NCBI GenBank assembly: GCA_038848185.1
Contig: JAWCNV010000008.1
Location: 1-64,000, forward strand
Length of the DNA: 64,000 nucleotides
Direction of reading: 5' to 3'
Source: JAAOZP01 sp038848185
GTDB lineage: Archaea; Thermoproteota; EX4484-205; JAAOZP01
Numbering within the stretch: the stretch's first letter is position 1; each line of letters opens with the position of its first letter. Below, in pieces: positions 43,116 through 52,214 of the stretch. The notes under the pieces are model-generated. The model made no database searches. It was not told where the DNA came from and was given only the letters and a program-made list of their open reading frames with translations. Made by a program: the position numbers and the translations under genes.

Positions 43116-44480
43116 TTAAGAAAGCTCATACTTTCCCTGTAGACCTTTGACAAACAGGTTTTCACGTTTCTTGAAATATGCTCCGAAGGCAGAAGCAAGT
43201 CTTTTAGCCTCCTCCGGCTTCTCGTCAATAAGGTTTGTAGTCTCCTTAGGATCCTTCAGCAGATTGTAAAGCTCGTCCGGTTGCCCTTCTGGTCTTAAAA
43301 CATAGCTCCATTCGGAATCGCGTATACATCTGTCCACGGCCTCATTGTATCCTGAGACAGCGTATTTTCTATGCTCATCCAAATCCCCCTCGACCACAGG
43401 TAGAAAACTTTTCCCATGCATTGAATGAGTCTCACTTCCAAACCCTAAGAAATCTAGCAGGGTTGGCAGTAAGTCTATAAACTGTATTAATGCTCTAGTT
43501 TTCCGCCCATCACTGCCGCCTGGAGGTCTTATTAGGAACGGGGCCTTCAAAAGCTCGTTGTAAAGCCTATCTCCACCTTTCAGAAATTTCCCATGGTCGG
43601 CAAGTGGATGCCCGTGATCAGCCAGAACTACAATAATAGAGTTTTCCAAGTGGCCTAGCTCCTCAAGAGTGTTGTAGAAGAAACCGAACCAGTGGTCGAC
43701 GAGACTAGCTTCACCGGCGTAAAGCCCCCGTATGAAGTCTACTTCCTCCTCGCTCGCCCAGCGGCTTGCCTCCCCGCCCATCGGGAGGATAAGCCTAGCT
43801 CCAGAATAGTTTGGATCCGTATAATTATCGAAGCTGTTTGGAGGATCCCATGGCTCATGAGGGTCAAAACTATCAACCCAGAGGAATACTTTTTCATGCG
43901 ACCTGTTCCTCCTAAGCCACTTAGACGCTTCCTTGAATACTCTCGCCGGAAAACAGTCTTCCTCACCCTCCATCTCCTCAGTGTTCGCGAGATATCTTTC
44001 AATCAGCCTGACCCATTGCTCCGTGTAGTTTTTGTTAACATAGTTTTCAACTTTTCTATTAACTGGAGGAGCAGAGTTGTAAGCGTCATACTCCTGCCCC
44101 CTTATCCAGATGAATGAGTCGAAACCCTTATGGAAATTCATCCCGGGCTTGAAAAGATGGTAAGTGTCAGTCACAATGCTATTGACATAGCCATGCTGCT
44201 TAAGGATCTCCGCTATACTTATGTCGGTCGGATGCATGGGTGACCAAGGCCTGTATGGGAGTGTAAACTGTCCGGTCATAAGCTCTGTCCTAACAGGTAT
44301 TGTCGGAAGCCCAGCCGGATACGCGTTTTCGAAAACTATGCTTTCACTAGCAAACCTATCGAGATTCGGTGTTCTGCATGCCGCTATTTTTCCGAATGCT
44401 TTTTCACCCCTATTATAATAGCTTACATGATCCTGTCTGAAACTATCTAGAACAACTATAATCAGGTTATACTTAGGCAT
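43116..44480 (-). CDS. Sulfatase-fold hydrolase with Thr at the active-site position
   Basis: A 454-residue alkaline phosphatase-superfamily protein of the sulfatase type. Metal ligands are in place: D12 in VVLDSFRQDH, and LADHGHPLADHG near the end. The sulfatase signature C/S-x-P-x-R is present as T60-I-P-V-R followed by TELMTG, so the residue that must be converted to formylglycine in true sulfatases is Thr. Thr is the nucleophile in other superfamily branches (phosphodiesterases, phosphonate hydrolases), so phosphoester or phosphonate cleavage is more likely than sulfate-ester cleavage. No signal peptide is seen, so it is probably cytoplasmic. GATTTAAATTTC lies about 26 nt upstream. Confidence 0.85.
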   Translation of the reverse strand: MPKYNLIIVVLDSFRQDHVSYYNRGEKAFGKIAACRTPNLDRFASESIVFENAYPAGLPTIPVRTELMTGQFTLPYRPWSPMHPTDISIAEILKQHGYVNSIVTDTYHLFKPGMNFHKGFDSFIWIRGQEYDAYNSAPPVNRKVENYVNKNYTEQWVRLIERYLANTEEMEGEEDCFPARVFKEASKWLRRNRSHEKVFLWVDSFDPHEPWDPPNSFDNYTDPNYSGARLILPMGGEASRWASEEEVDFIRGLYAGEASLVDHWFGFFYNTLEELGHLENSIIVVLADHGHPLADHGKFLKGGDRLYNELLKAPFLIRPPGGSDGRKTRALIQFIDLLPTLLDFLGFGSETHSMHGKSFLPVVEGDLDEHRKYAVSGYNEAVDRCIRDSEWSYVLRPEGQPDELYNLLKDPKETTNLIDEKPEEAKRLASAFGAYFKKRENLFVKGLQGKYELS

Positions 44481-44578
44481 GAGCTAAAACCCGGGGAGGA
44501 GAAATTTAAATCTTAAAAGAAAAACCAATATCAGGCTCTTACTACTTGCCGAAGCCTATCGAATATTCCCTTATCAGA

Positions 44579-44971
44579 TTAATTGCTTGAAATCTTCGAC
44601 ACAGCATCGAGGTGAAGCCTAGCAACGTCCCCAAGCTTATCCATAGCTTCCTTAAGTCTTCCATTCCACACCTCTTTTAAACCTCCTTTCTCATCCTGAA
44701 CCAGTTGAAACATCGAGTCATCTACGTTCGCAACGTAAACACCATCGCTATCCCTCTTGAAGGGAAGCGTAACTACAACCCTCTGATCCTTAGAGAACCT
44801 TCCTGATTTCAACATGTATGTTGCTGAAAGCTCGCAAAGGTTTCGCTCCTTATCTGGAAAAGTGACGAGTGCACCTCCAATCTTAATGTTTTTACCAGTT
44901 TCAACAGTCTTAAGAGCCTCCTCATACTTCTTGCTAAGCGCGTCAACATCTCTACACGTTATCGTGCTCAT
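44579..44971 (-). CDS. Hypothetical protein, 130 residues
   Basis: A probably cytoplasmic protein of mixed alpha/beta composition beginning MSTITCRDVDALSKKYEEAL and containing GGALVTFPDKERNLCELSAT. No transmembrane helix or signal peptide. I recognise no family. It lies between the sulfatase-fold gene and the iron alcohol dehydrogenase, all on the minus strand, separated by about 100-140 bp, so an operon is possible but not shown. Confidence 0.6.
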   Translation of the reverse strand: MSTITCRDVDALSKKYEEALKTVETGKNIKIGGALVTFPDKERNLCELSATYMLKSGRFSKDQRVVVTLPFKRDSDGVYVANVDDSMFQLVQDEKGGLKEVWNGRLKEAMDKLGDVARLHLDAVSKISSN

Positions 44972-45110
44972 TCTTACCCCACTTACCCCTTATCTGAATT
45001 GTCCTGACTCGTTAAACAGGGGAATATTAAGATTACGTTGGTTTAAAAAACCTCTGAAACAGCTTCTTATCCGAAGATCTTTCCATAACGAGGCTAATCT
45101 CAATTAAGCC

Positions 45111-46283
45111 TTATTCCCTAGCGTTTTTCAAGATTTTAAGAACATCCTCTTTATCCAGCTTCACGAAGCCCCCTATTTTCGACCCTCCTTGATTAGTGCA
45201 TCTTAGCGCCATTTCCTCAAGCCTATCGTCAGGAACCCCAAGCTCCCTAAGGGTTGTCGGGAGACCTATCTGTCTGAAGAAGTTTTTCAGCCGCTCTATG
45301 CCTTCAAGCACCACTCTCTCAGGATCCTTGAAATCAGGCTCAACATTCCAAACCCTCGTTGCGAACTGAAGGAATATATCTAAGCGATGCTTATACACGT
45401 ATTTCATCCAGTTTGGGAAAACTACTGCTAATCCTGCGCCGTGTGCAACATCGTAGAGGCCGCTGAGCTCATGCTCTATGATGTGAGTAGCCCAATCCCC
45501 TATTCTTCCTGTTCCAAGCAGATCATTGTGCGCAACGGTGCTGGCCCACATTATTTCAGCACGAGCATCATAGTTCTCCGGCTCCCTTAACGCTATTGGA
45601 ACATTCTTAATCACTGTTTTCAAAGTTGCTTCACATAGCCTATCGGTTAAGTCTGCTTGACGCACATTCGTGAAGTACCGCTCCATGACGTGGGCCATTA
45701 TGTCAGCGGCACCGCATGCAGTCTGGTATGGAGGTAATGAGAAAGTCACCTCAGGGTTCATAACTGCAAACCTAGGGCGCATGAGCTCGGTGGTTACTGA
45801 AAGCTTACGCCAATCAGCCTCATTAGTGATCACTGAACTATTGCTCGCCTCGCTTCCAGCAGCAGGTATTGTTAAAACAACCCCGACTGGCAAGGCTTCC
45901 TTAGGCTCAGCCCTACCTGTGTAGAAATCCCACACATCACCCTCGTAAGGTACGCCGACACTAATAGCCTTAGCAGAGTCGATTACGCTTCCTCCTCCAA
46001 CAGCCAAGATGAAGTTGATTTTCTCATTCCTGCAGAGCTCAATCCCTTTCTTAACAAGGCTTAAACGAGGATTAGGCTTAACACCCGGGAGCTCAATAAA
46101 CTCCACTCCAGCATGCTCCAGTGATGCAACTATCCTATCGTAGAGCCCTATTCTCTTTATGCTTCCACCACCATAGTGAAACAGAACCCTACTGCTGTGT
46201 TTCTTCACCTCTTCCCCCGTCTGGTTCTCAACACCCTTGCCGAAGATTATTTTAGTCGGACATTGAAACACAAAGTTCTCCAT
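45111..46283 (-). CDS. Iron-containing alcohol dehydrogenase
   Basis: A 390-residue group III dehydrogenase of the BdhA/YqhD type. Motifs: the cofactor loop VGGGSVIDSAKAI; the metal-binding region with AADIMAHVMERYF, GDWATHIIEHELSGLYDVAHGAGLA, where the Asp/His residues bind iron; a conserved RCTNQGGSKIGGF near the end. Typically reduces aldehydes with NADPH. The start at 46283 is preferred over the in-frame ATG at 46295 because homologues begin with a short sequence like MENFVFQCPTKIIFG. Divergent from flavodoxin by 170 bp. Confidence 0.92.
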   Translation of the reverse strand: MENFVFQCPTKIIFGKGVENQTGEEVKKHSSRVLFHYGGGSIKRIGLYDRIVASLEHAGVEFIELPGVKPNPRLSLVKKGIELCRNEKINFILAVGGGSVIDSAKAISVGVPYEGDVWDFYTGRAEPKEALPVGVVLTIPAAGSEASNSSVITNEADWRKLSVTTELMRPRFAVMNPEVTFSLPPYQTACGAADIMAHVMERYFTNVRQADLTDRLCEATLKTVIKNVPIALREPENYDARAEIMWASTVAHNDLLGTGRIGDWATHIIEHELSGLYDVAHGAGLAVVFPNWMKYVYKHRLDIFLQFATRVWNVEPDFKDPERVVLEGIERLKNFFRQIGLPTTLRELGVPDDRLEEMALRCTNQGGSKIGGFVKLDKEDVLKILKNARE

Positions 46284-46440
46284 AAAAAACAACATTTATT
46301 AGTCATTTTTTAACTTTTCCCGCTTACCCTGTCATATCGTCAATCTGTTCCCAAGCCTTACCGGAGTGTTAAACCGTATTGAACAACCTGCAGATTGAGA
46401 AAAAACTTTTATCAAGCTTAAGCGTGAAATAGTAGCAACA

Positions 46441-46450
46441 GGAGGAGGAG
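46441..46450 (+). promoter_or_regulatory. Strong ribosome-binding site of the flavodoxin gene
   Basis: GGAGGAGGAG lies immediately before the ATG at 46454, unlike most genes in this window, which lack one. It implies a leadered transcript; CTTTTATCAAGC farther upstream could be its promoter. Confidence 0.5.
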
Positions 46451-46453
46451 AAT

Positions 46454-46933
46454 ATGGTTAAAATCCTGATACTGTATTATTCTAGGGGCGGTAATGTTGA
46501 GGCTTTAGCTAAGGCTATTTCCGAAGGTGTGAAAAAGGTTGAGGGTGCCACTGCCGAGTTGAAGCGCGTGGACTACGCGACTGTCGACGATCTTCTTTCA
46601 TGCGACGCTGTAGCATTCGGCTCCCCTAACTACTTCGGCTACATGGCGGGGTTGTTGAAGGATTTCTTCGACAGAGCTTGGAGCATACGGGAAAAGGTTT
46701 CCGGTAAACCGGCAGCAGCCTTCACGTGTGGCGGCAGTTCAAGCGACTCAGCACTGCTAAGCATAGAGAGGATTTTCCCAGCTTTCAAAATGGAGAAGGC
46801 TGCCGAAGGCGTGGTCTGGGGTCTTAGGGAAAAAGGGTCGCCACTCGAAAAAGACCTGTCTGAGTTGAAGAAGCTTGGAGAAACTTTGGCTAAAGCAGCT
46901 GTCGAAAGAAAAACCAAGACGCCAGAGGATTGA
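46454..46933 (+). CDS. Flavodoxin-like / NAD(P)H:quinone oxidoreductase (WrbA family)
   Basis: A 159-residue flavodoxin-fold protein. The FMN phosphate loop is ILYYSRGGNVEALAKAI; the isoalloxazine side is FGSPNYFGYMAGLLKDFFDRAW, the pattern of WrbA-like proteins; CGGSSS covers the third loop. It is shorter than full WrbA (about 200) and lacks the extra tetramer insertion. Likely carries two electrons in reductive metabolism; partner not known. Preceded by an unusually strong ribosome-binding site. Confidence 0.85.
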   Translation: MVKILILYYSRGGNVEALAKAISEGVKKVEGATAELKRVDYATVDDLLSCDAVAFGSPNYFGYMAGLLKDFFDRAWSIREKVSGKPAAAFTCGGSSSDSALLSIERIFPAFKMEKAAEGVVWGLREKGSPLEKDLSELKKLGETLAKAAVERKTKTPED

Positions 46934-47162
46934 CGTAGGAAACTAGCTTGATTTTTATAATCGTTTATCATTTTGACTTAGGGGGCTTCCTAATTCCACA
47001 TCATGATTAAGGCTTCCTATTCTGCGTAAAAACTGGGAGATCGCGGCCGGGTGTAATTTAAGGGTTTTCCTTAATCCATGATAAATGTTATGCTACAAAC
47101 TATAAGGAAACAGTATTTAATCGTATGCCAAGATTATGCAAACCCATGAGTTGAGAAACCCA

Positions 47163-48413
47163 CTAAGCATAATGGTTATGAAGCTTTCTATTATGCAACC
47201 AAAGCATGAACAGAGGTAAAGAACCTAGTAGGTTTATTGCTGCGGAAGCATAAAAAACCGTCTGCGAAGAGAATTCAGTCCAGATTAATCCACCGATTGT
47301 AGGTGAGATCAGGGCAACAACGCCAGATATCAAGTTTATTATGCCATACGCTGTGGCAACTCCGGCCCCTGACCGATATTTAGCTATAAGTTTCTGCCTG
47401 CTCACGTTATCCAATCCGAATGTTAAGCCCCAGAAGAAAAGGATCATGCCTGCTAGGATTGGATTCCCCGAAATTGTGAAGAGAATCATACAGGGCGAGG
47501 TCACAGCGATGTGGAAGGCGAAAGAGATCTCTCCTCCATACTTGTCAACTATCCTTCCGCTCGGCAAATGGCCGATTAAGATTCCCAGCTGATCTGCGCT
47601 AAGCATTAAGCTTATGCTGGGCAATGAGAACGCTAAAACATCGCTTGCATAGATTGCCAAGTAAGGACCCTGAATGCCTATTCCCAGAGTGTGAAACATT
47701 ATGCCAAGCAACACAGCCAATAGTAAAGGATTTTTTAATATGGCTAAACCATTCTTAAAATTCGCATGCGATAATTCATCTGATTGCTTTTTCGTAACTT
47801 TTTCCAACGTATAGTTCAAAGATTCAGTTAAGTAAAGAATCGTGCCGCATAGAGTAACTGATTCAAGTATCAAGGCTATGGCGAACAGCCATTGAAAACC
47901 GAAGATTACTGCTATCATGCCCGCAACAGACATTGCGATCATACTACTGAAGCTCTGTAAAAAGGCAATGGTTGCATAGGCTTTACCCCTTCTTTCTTCA
48001 GGAACCACGTCTATTACATACGCGCTGCTAGAAGGACCCATGAAGCTCGAGCTTAAGCCTTGGAAGACGAATGCTATGATTAGCCAGAGGAGATCTTTAA
48101 ATAAAAAAAGTAAAACCAAAGACGAGATTGAGAAGAAAATAGACACTAGCAACATATTCTTTCTACCAAAGTTGTCAGAAATTACGCCAGACGGGAAGCT
48201 AGCTAAACTCGATATTAAATCTCTGAGGGTATTCATCAAGCCGAATACAATGATGGAAACACCCAAGATGCTTGTTATATAAAGACCAAGTAAAGAACCA
48301 TAGAGGCTCCCTGCAAAACTCATCACCACACTAATCCATATAAGAACGCGAAGCTTTCTATCTAAAACCAGGTAATCCGAAGACCGATTGAGCATCCCTC
48401 TAAGCAGGCTCAT
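47163..48413 (-). CDS. Major facilitator superfamily transporter
   Basis: A 416-residue membrane protein with about 12 hydrophobic helices. The MFS signature between helices 2 and 3 appears as GVISDNFGRKNMLLVSIFF, and a second in the other half as GHLPSGRIVDKYGG. A charged central loop (EKVTKKQSDELSHANFKNG) separates the two bundles. Its position between flavodoxin and GH5 genes suggests transport of sugars or other small solutes, but the sequence does not settle the substrate; drug efflux is also common in this family. Confidence 0.85.
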   Translation of the reverse strand: MSLLRGMLNRSSDYLVLDRKLRVLIWISVVMSFAGSLYGSLLGLYITSILGVSIIVFGLMNTLRDLISSLASFPSGVISDNFGRKNMLLVSIFFSISSLVLLFLFKDLLWLIIAFVFQGLSSSFMGPSSSAYVIDVVPEERRGKAYATIAFLQSFSSMIAMSVAGMIAVIFGFQWLFAIALILESVTLCGTILYLTESLNYTLEKVTKKQSDELSHANFKNGLAILKNPLLLAVLLGIMFHTLGIGIQGPYLAIYASDVLAFSLPSISLMLSADQLGILIGHLPSGRIVDKYGGEISFAFHIAVTSPCMILFTISGNPILAGMILFFWGLTFGLDNVSRQKLIAKYRSGAGVATAYGIINLISGVVALISPTIGGLIWTEFSSQTVFYASAAINLLGSLPLFMLWLHNRKLHNHYA

Positions 48414-48613
48414 GAGAGATTATGAGGGCGCCATTTTAGGATGGATGATTTAAATTTTTCATCCTTATTTTCTCCTCAACGACCTGCTCTTAAGAAATTT
48501 TGAGACACTTCTTTCCCATTTTCGATGCAATAAGTTATCGGTCCACAAATAATCTATCAGCGTCATTCATGAAATCTTTATTGACCCAGATGCAGCGACA
48601 AGTAGTAAGCATT

Positions 48614-49390
48614 TCATGCTGATCTACGAAAAAGCAAGAGTATAATGACAGCAGCTATAATCCCCACTGCAAGTAATGCAGTAACATATATCATAGGAAA
48701 TGCAGCTTGTTTCGTAGCAATTCCTATAGAAGCCCAGACTACGACCAGACCGTAGGCAATATCTCTTCTTCTTATTAACATGAGTAGCGTTATCATTAAT
48801 GCGATTAATATCACCATAGCAGTCAATACTGTTTGGATGCTTAATGGTATGTCTGGGAAAATGATATTGAGGGCAGAAGCAATGTTAGCTATTGTGGCAA
48901 GCGATATCCATGCAAGATAGACGCTTACAGGCACATGAACAGCCAGCTTATGCTTCAGGGGCACTTTTTTCACGCCGACTCCTAGTCTGACATATGTTAA
49001 GAGAAGGATTACTAGGAGAATAATTATGGGAATCGGGGACAAGAGGAATAGCGTTGGATTACCATAGGAGTAGTGGAAGACGATTAACCAAGTGATGTTT
49101 GCTACAGCACCAAGTAAATATAGGAATCCTATCTCATGGAGATAGCTTTCCCTCCTCTGGCTAACCCGCGCCTGATAAACCATGAACAAAACCATAAGAA
49201 CATATATTACACCCCATATTGAGAACACGTATCCGGGTGGAGTGAACAGGCTAGGGTACGAGTCTGAAACTGTGCCTGTGTTTACACCGTTCAAAGGAAG
49301 TATGTTCACAAGAGCGTTAAACACTATCGTGGCGATTACCGCAAACACGTTGCCAACCTGTAGAATAAAAATGGTAATTCTGGAATTCAT
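48614..49390 (-). CDS. TspO/MBR-related (tryptophan-rich) membrane protein
   Basis: A 258-residue integral membrane protein with about seven hydrophobic segments. The family pattern PLNGVNTGTVSD, SLFTPPGYVFSIWGVIY is clear near the N-terminus, as in the long TspO-like proteins of archaea and bacteria. The ATG at 49390 is preferred because GCTTATTAACC lies about 30 nt upstream; the longer frame reaches 49441. Family members bind tetrapyrroles or hydrophobic ligands in some bacteria; the function here is unknown. Confidence 0.78.
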   Translation of the reverse strand: MNSRITIFILQVGNVFAVIATIVFNALVNILPLNGVNTGTVSDSYPSLFTPPGYVFSIWGVIYVLMVLFMVYQARVSQRRESYLHEIGFLYLLGAVANITWLIVFHYSYGNPTLFLLSPIPIIILLVILLLTYVRLGVGVKKVPLKHKLAVHVPVSVYLAWISLATIANIASALNIIFPDIPLSIQTVLTAMVILIALMITLLMLIRRRDIAYGLVVVWASIGIATKQAAFPMIYVTALLAVGIIAAVIILLLFRRSA

Positions 49391-49453
49391 AACGCTTAGA
49401 AAAAACAGTGAGGTGGTTAATAAGCTATTCCCGAATAACAATGCATCATAGGC

Positions 49454-50401
49454 TTATTTGGTTTTCTCATCACGAGGAATGAGTGCGTTTAAAACAGGTT
49501 CAACCCACCTGTTATTAGGTATGTCGTAAAGTATGAAGTCGCTGTCGAACTGCCAGTAGGCCCAGCTCCAACCCATTTCCTCAGCCAGCCTAGTTACGAA
49601 GCTGAGGTATCTTACGCGTGAATCCATGTCAGCCCTATCATATACTCCGAACTCGCCCAGGAAAATTGGTCTCTCATGTTTCTTTGACCATGCTTGAGCC
49701 TTCTCGAAATCTTTTTCAATAGCCTGCTTTTCCTCTGCAGTTCCTCTCCACTCGACTCCAACCTTATCCTCTCGACCCGCCCATTTGGCACCCTGATGCG
49801 TGAAATCCATAGGGTCATAGTAGTGGACGGTTACAATTATATTCCTGTCATTCTCAGGAAGCTCCAGCTTATCTAGACACCTGATGCTGTTCCAGCATGC
49901 TGGACCTATTACGATTGTTCTCTCAGGATTTTTTCTACGGATGATCTTTATAGCCTCAGTGTGAAAACTGTTCCACAGTTCGGCCGTAAGCTCTCCATTA
50001 GGCTCGTTCAAAAGCTCGAAGAACAAAGTGCCAGGATGATTCTTATAGTGTTCTCCGATCTGCTCCCACGCAGCGAAGAACCTCTCCCTGTTTTCAAGCG
50101 GGTTCTTCCCCATGGCTACAAACTCATGGAAATCCAGTATAACAGTCAGGTTGTTGAGTAGAGCGTTTTCAACAGCCCAATCTAAGGTTTCAAACCATTC
50201 CTTTGAAAGCGTGTTCTCCCCATCCATAGCCTTGTCCCGGAAAGGATGGAGCGCAATGCGCACACTATTGAATCCGGCGCTCTTTATCAGCTTGAAATGC
50301 TCAGCCCTCATCCTCGCCATAGACCGGTTTCTCCAAATAGGATCGTACCCGAGAATGTTGACACCTCTGCCCAGCTTCTTGTTCTGTGTGAACGCGTCCA
50401 T
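49454..50401 (-). CDS. GH5 family glycosidase, cytoplasmic
   Basis: A 315-residue glycoside hydrolase of family 5 (endoglucanase/mannanase-like). The acid/base is E133 in LLNEPNG and the nucleophile E250 in LGEFGVY; other GH5 features are LDFHEF and HYYDPMDFTHQG. The start at 50401 is chosen because ATAAATTTAA lies just upstream, and it leaves no signal peptide, so the enzyme should work inside the cell on imported oligosaccharides. It is divergent from a membrane-anchored GH5 at 50.7 kb with which it shares FTHQGA and the ending ELLNALIP-like motif, so the two are paralogues. Confidence 0.9.
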   Translation of the reverse strand: MDAFTQNKKLGRGVNILGYDPIWRNRSMARMRAEHFKLIKSAGFNSVRIALHPFRDKAMDGENTLSKEWFETLDWAVENALLNNLTVILDFHEFVAMGKNPLENRERFFAAWEQIGEHYKNHPGTLFFELLNEPNGELTAELWNSFHTEAIKIIRRKNPERTIVIGPACWNSIRCLDKLELPENDRNIIVTVHYYDPMDFTHQGAKWAGREDKVGVEWRGTAEEKQAIEKDFEKAQAWSKKHERPIFLGEFGVYDRADMDSRVRYLSFVTRLAEEMGWSWAYWQFDSDFILYDIPNNRWVEPVLNALIPRDEKTK

Positions 50402-50622
50402 TCTAAAGAATGCTTTTGATTCCGCTGAACTTAAATTTATTCTCGATAACTCTTTACAAATCAATCGCACCATGAAAACTCTAATAATCTGAGCCTGACC
50501 TGTGGGATTATATTGGGAACTATTTTACATGTTTAAATCTTTGAAATAGCGTGTAAAATATTAAACAGCATCATGTTGTTTCCGTACTTAGATTAAAGTA
50601 AACTACCCGATCCTGCTTGAAA

Positions 50623-50633
50623 ACTTTATATTC
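50623..50633 (+). promoter_or_regulatory. TATA element deciding the start of the secreted GH5
   Basis: ACTTTATATTC lies about 30 nt before the ATG at 50662. The longer frame from the TTG at 50617 would translate this element, so the later ATG is preferred. Confidence 0.45.
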
Positions 50634-50661
50634 ACTCCTTCGAAGAAAAAACCGAAACCCC

Positions 50662-52077
50662 ATGAGGATGCAACGTGTCTTCAGCATAATTATCGTCATC
50701 GTGGTTCTCTATGGGCTTATCAATTTAAGTGCTTCACCTCATGCTCTTGAAAAAAACGATTTCAGTGGACAATTGAGCCTTTCTAAAAATCAAGTTGAAC
50801 AGGCGTCTAGGTTGCAGACAGAGTCGAGCTCCGTAAAAATGCTTAGGGGCATTAATATTGGAAATGCTTTGGAGGCACCTAGTGAAGGCGCTTGGGGAGT
50901 TTACATCAGGGACGAGTATTTCAGTATAATAAGGGAGGCAGGTTTCGATACTGTTAGGATCCCCATAAGATGGTCAGCCTATGCGAAGCGAACACCCCCC
51001 TATACAATCGCCGAAGTCTTCTTCAAGAGGATCGATCATGTGGTGAGCAAGTCTCTTGAACAGGGTCTTATCACTATAATAAACATGCATAATTATGATG
51101 AGATTATGCAGACCCCCGCAAGTCATAAGGAGCGCTTCCTAGCCATGTGGAGGCAGATAGCTGAGCACTACAAAGATTATCCTGAAAACCTCTACTTTGA
51201 ACTGCTCAACGAGCCTCATGGAGAGTTGACTGACAGTGTTTGGAACGAGATTGTTGCGGAAGCGGTTGCTATCATAAGGGAGACTAACCCGACGAGAAAA
51301 ATAGTAGTGGGTCCCGCCAACTGGAATAGTGTTAATAATCTTGGGATGCTGGAGCTGCCTGATGACCCGAATATTATAGCGACGTTCCACTTTTACGATC
51401 CCTTCGATTTCACTCATCAAGGAGCTGAATGGGTTACTCCAAGCCCTCCCGTAGGCAGGATATGGGCAGGTACAGAAGCAGAGAAGACCCAGATCACGTT
51501 GAAATTAGATATTGCAGCTGAATGGTCTAGGAGGCATAACAACATTACTATTCTCATGGGTGAATTCGGAGCATACTCTAAGGCTGACATGGAGTCTAGA
51601 GTCAGGTGGACGTATTTCGTGGCTAGGGAAGCGGAGAAAAGAGGAATAGCATGGTGCTACTGGGAGTTCTGCTCCGGGTTCGGAGCCTATGATCCTGTTG
51701 AAAAGGAGTGGAGGAACGAGCTTCTTAATGCTTTGATACCTGGGGCAGGAGGAAAGTTTTACGTTTCGGTGGAAACGGAATACGGGAACTTCACTGGAGA
51801 AGGCTGGTATGACACCGGGTCCTATGCAACCATAAGGCTCGAGGAGTCAGGAATCAGTTTCCCCATCACGTATGTCTTAGACCATTTTGAAGGACTTAGA
51901 TCGGAAGACAGGATTGTGAATGAAAAAACCGTTGAAGTCTATGTTAATGGAGAAAGAAACATAAAAGCAGTCTGGAGAAAAGATTATACTCTACTGATAG
52001 TGGTTCTAATTATCGCGGTCTGCATCGTTGCATGTATAGCAATAATCTTTTACAGAAAACGAGGTGAACCCAAGTAG
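50662..52077 (+). CDS. GH5 family glycosidase, secreted and membrane-anchored
   Basis: A 471-residue exported enzyme. Residues about 5-25 form a signal/anchor helix (VFSIIIVIVVLYGLINLS). The GH5 catalytic domain (about 65-360) has acid/base E184 in LLNEPHG and nucleophile E301 in LMGEFGAY, with INMHNYDE and HFYDPFDFTHQG. After it comes a small beta domain with GEGWYDTGSYATI and KAVWRKDY, like the one in the NosD-type protein, and a C-terminal transmembrane helix (about 445-465) ending KRGEPK. The enzyme is thus held on the cell surface to cut beta-glucan or mannan outside. Confidence 0.9.
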   Translation: MRMQRVFSIIIVIVVLYGLINLSASPHALEKNDFSGQLSLSKNQVEQASRLQTESSSVKMLRGINIGNALEAPSEGAWGVYIRDEYFSIIREAGFDTVRIPIRWSAYAKRTPPYTIAEVFFKRIDHVVSKSLEQGLITIINMHNYDEIMQTPASHKERFLAMWRQIAEHYKDYPENLYFELLNEPHGELTDSVWNEIVAEAVAIIRETNPTRKIVVGPANWNSVNNLGMLELPDDPNIIATFHFYDPFDFTHQGAEWVTPSPPVGRIWAGTEAEKTQITLKLDIAAEWSRRHNNITILMGEFGAYSKADMESRVRWTYFVAREAEKRGIAWCYWEFCSGFGAYDPVEKEWRNELLNALIPGAGGKFYVSVETEYGNFTGEGWYDTGSYATIRLEESGISFPITYVLDHFEGLRSEDRIVNEKTVEVYVNGERNIKAVWRKDYTLLIVVLIIAVCIVACIAIIFYRKRGEPK

Positions 52078-52214
52078 GAAAAATATTCTCTAAGCAGAAG
52101 AATAAGCATCGCGACCATACCGGTATTCTTCGATCAGTTTTTTTACAGTTCTTTCGCATCTTGCCACATGTTGAGAAAGGTTAAAATCACAGTATAGTGC
52201 ATTATCAGGAAGAA

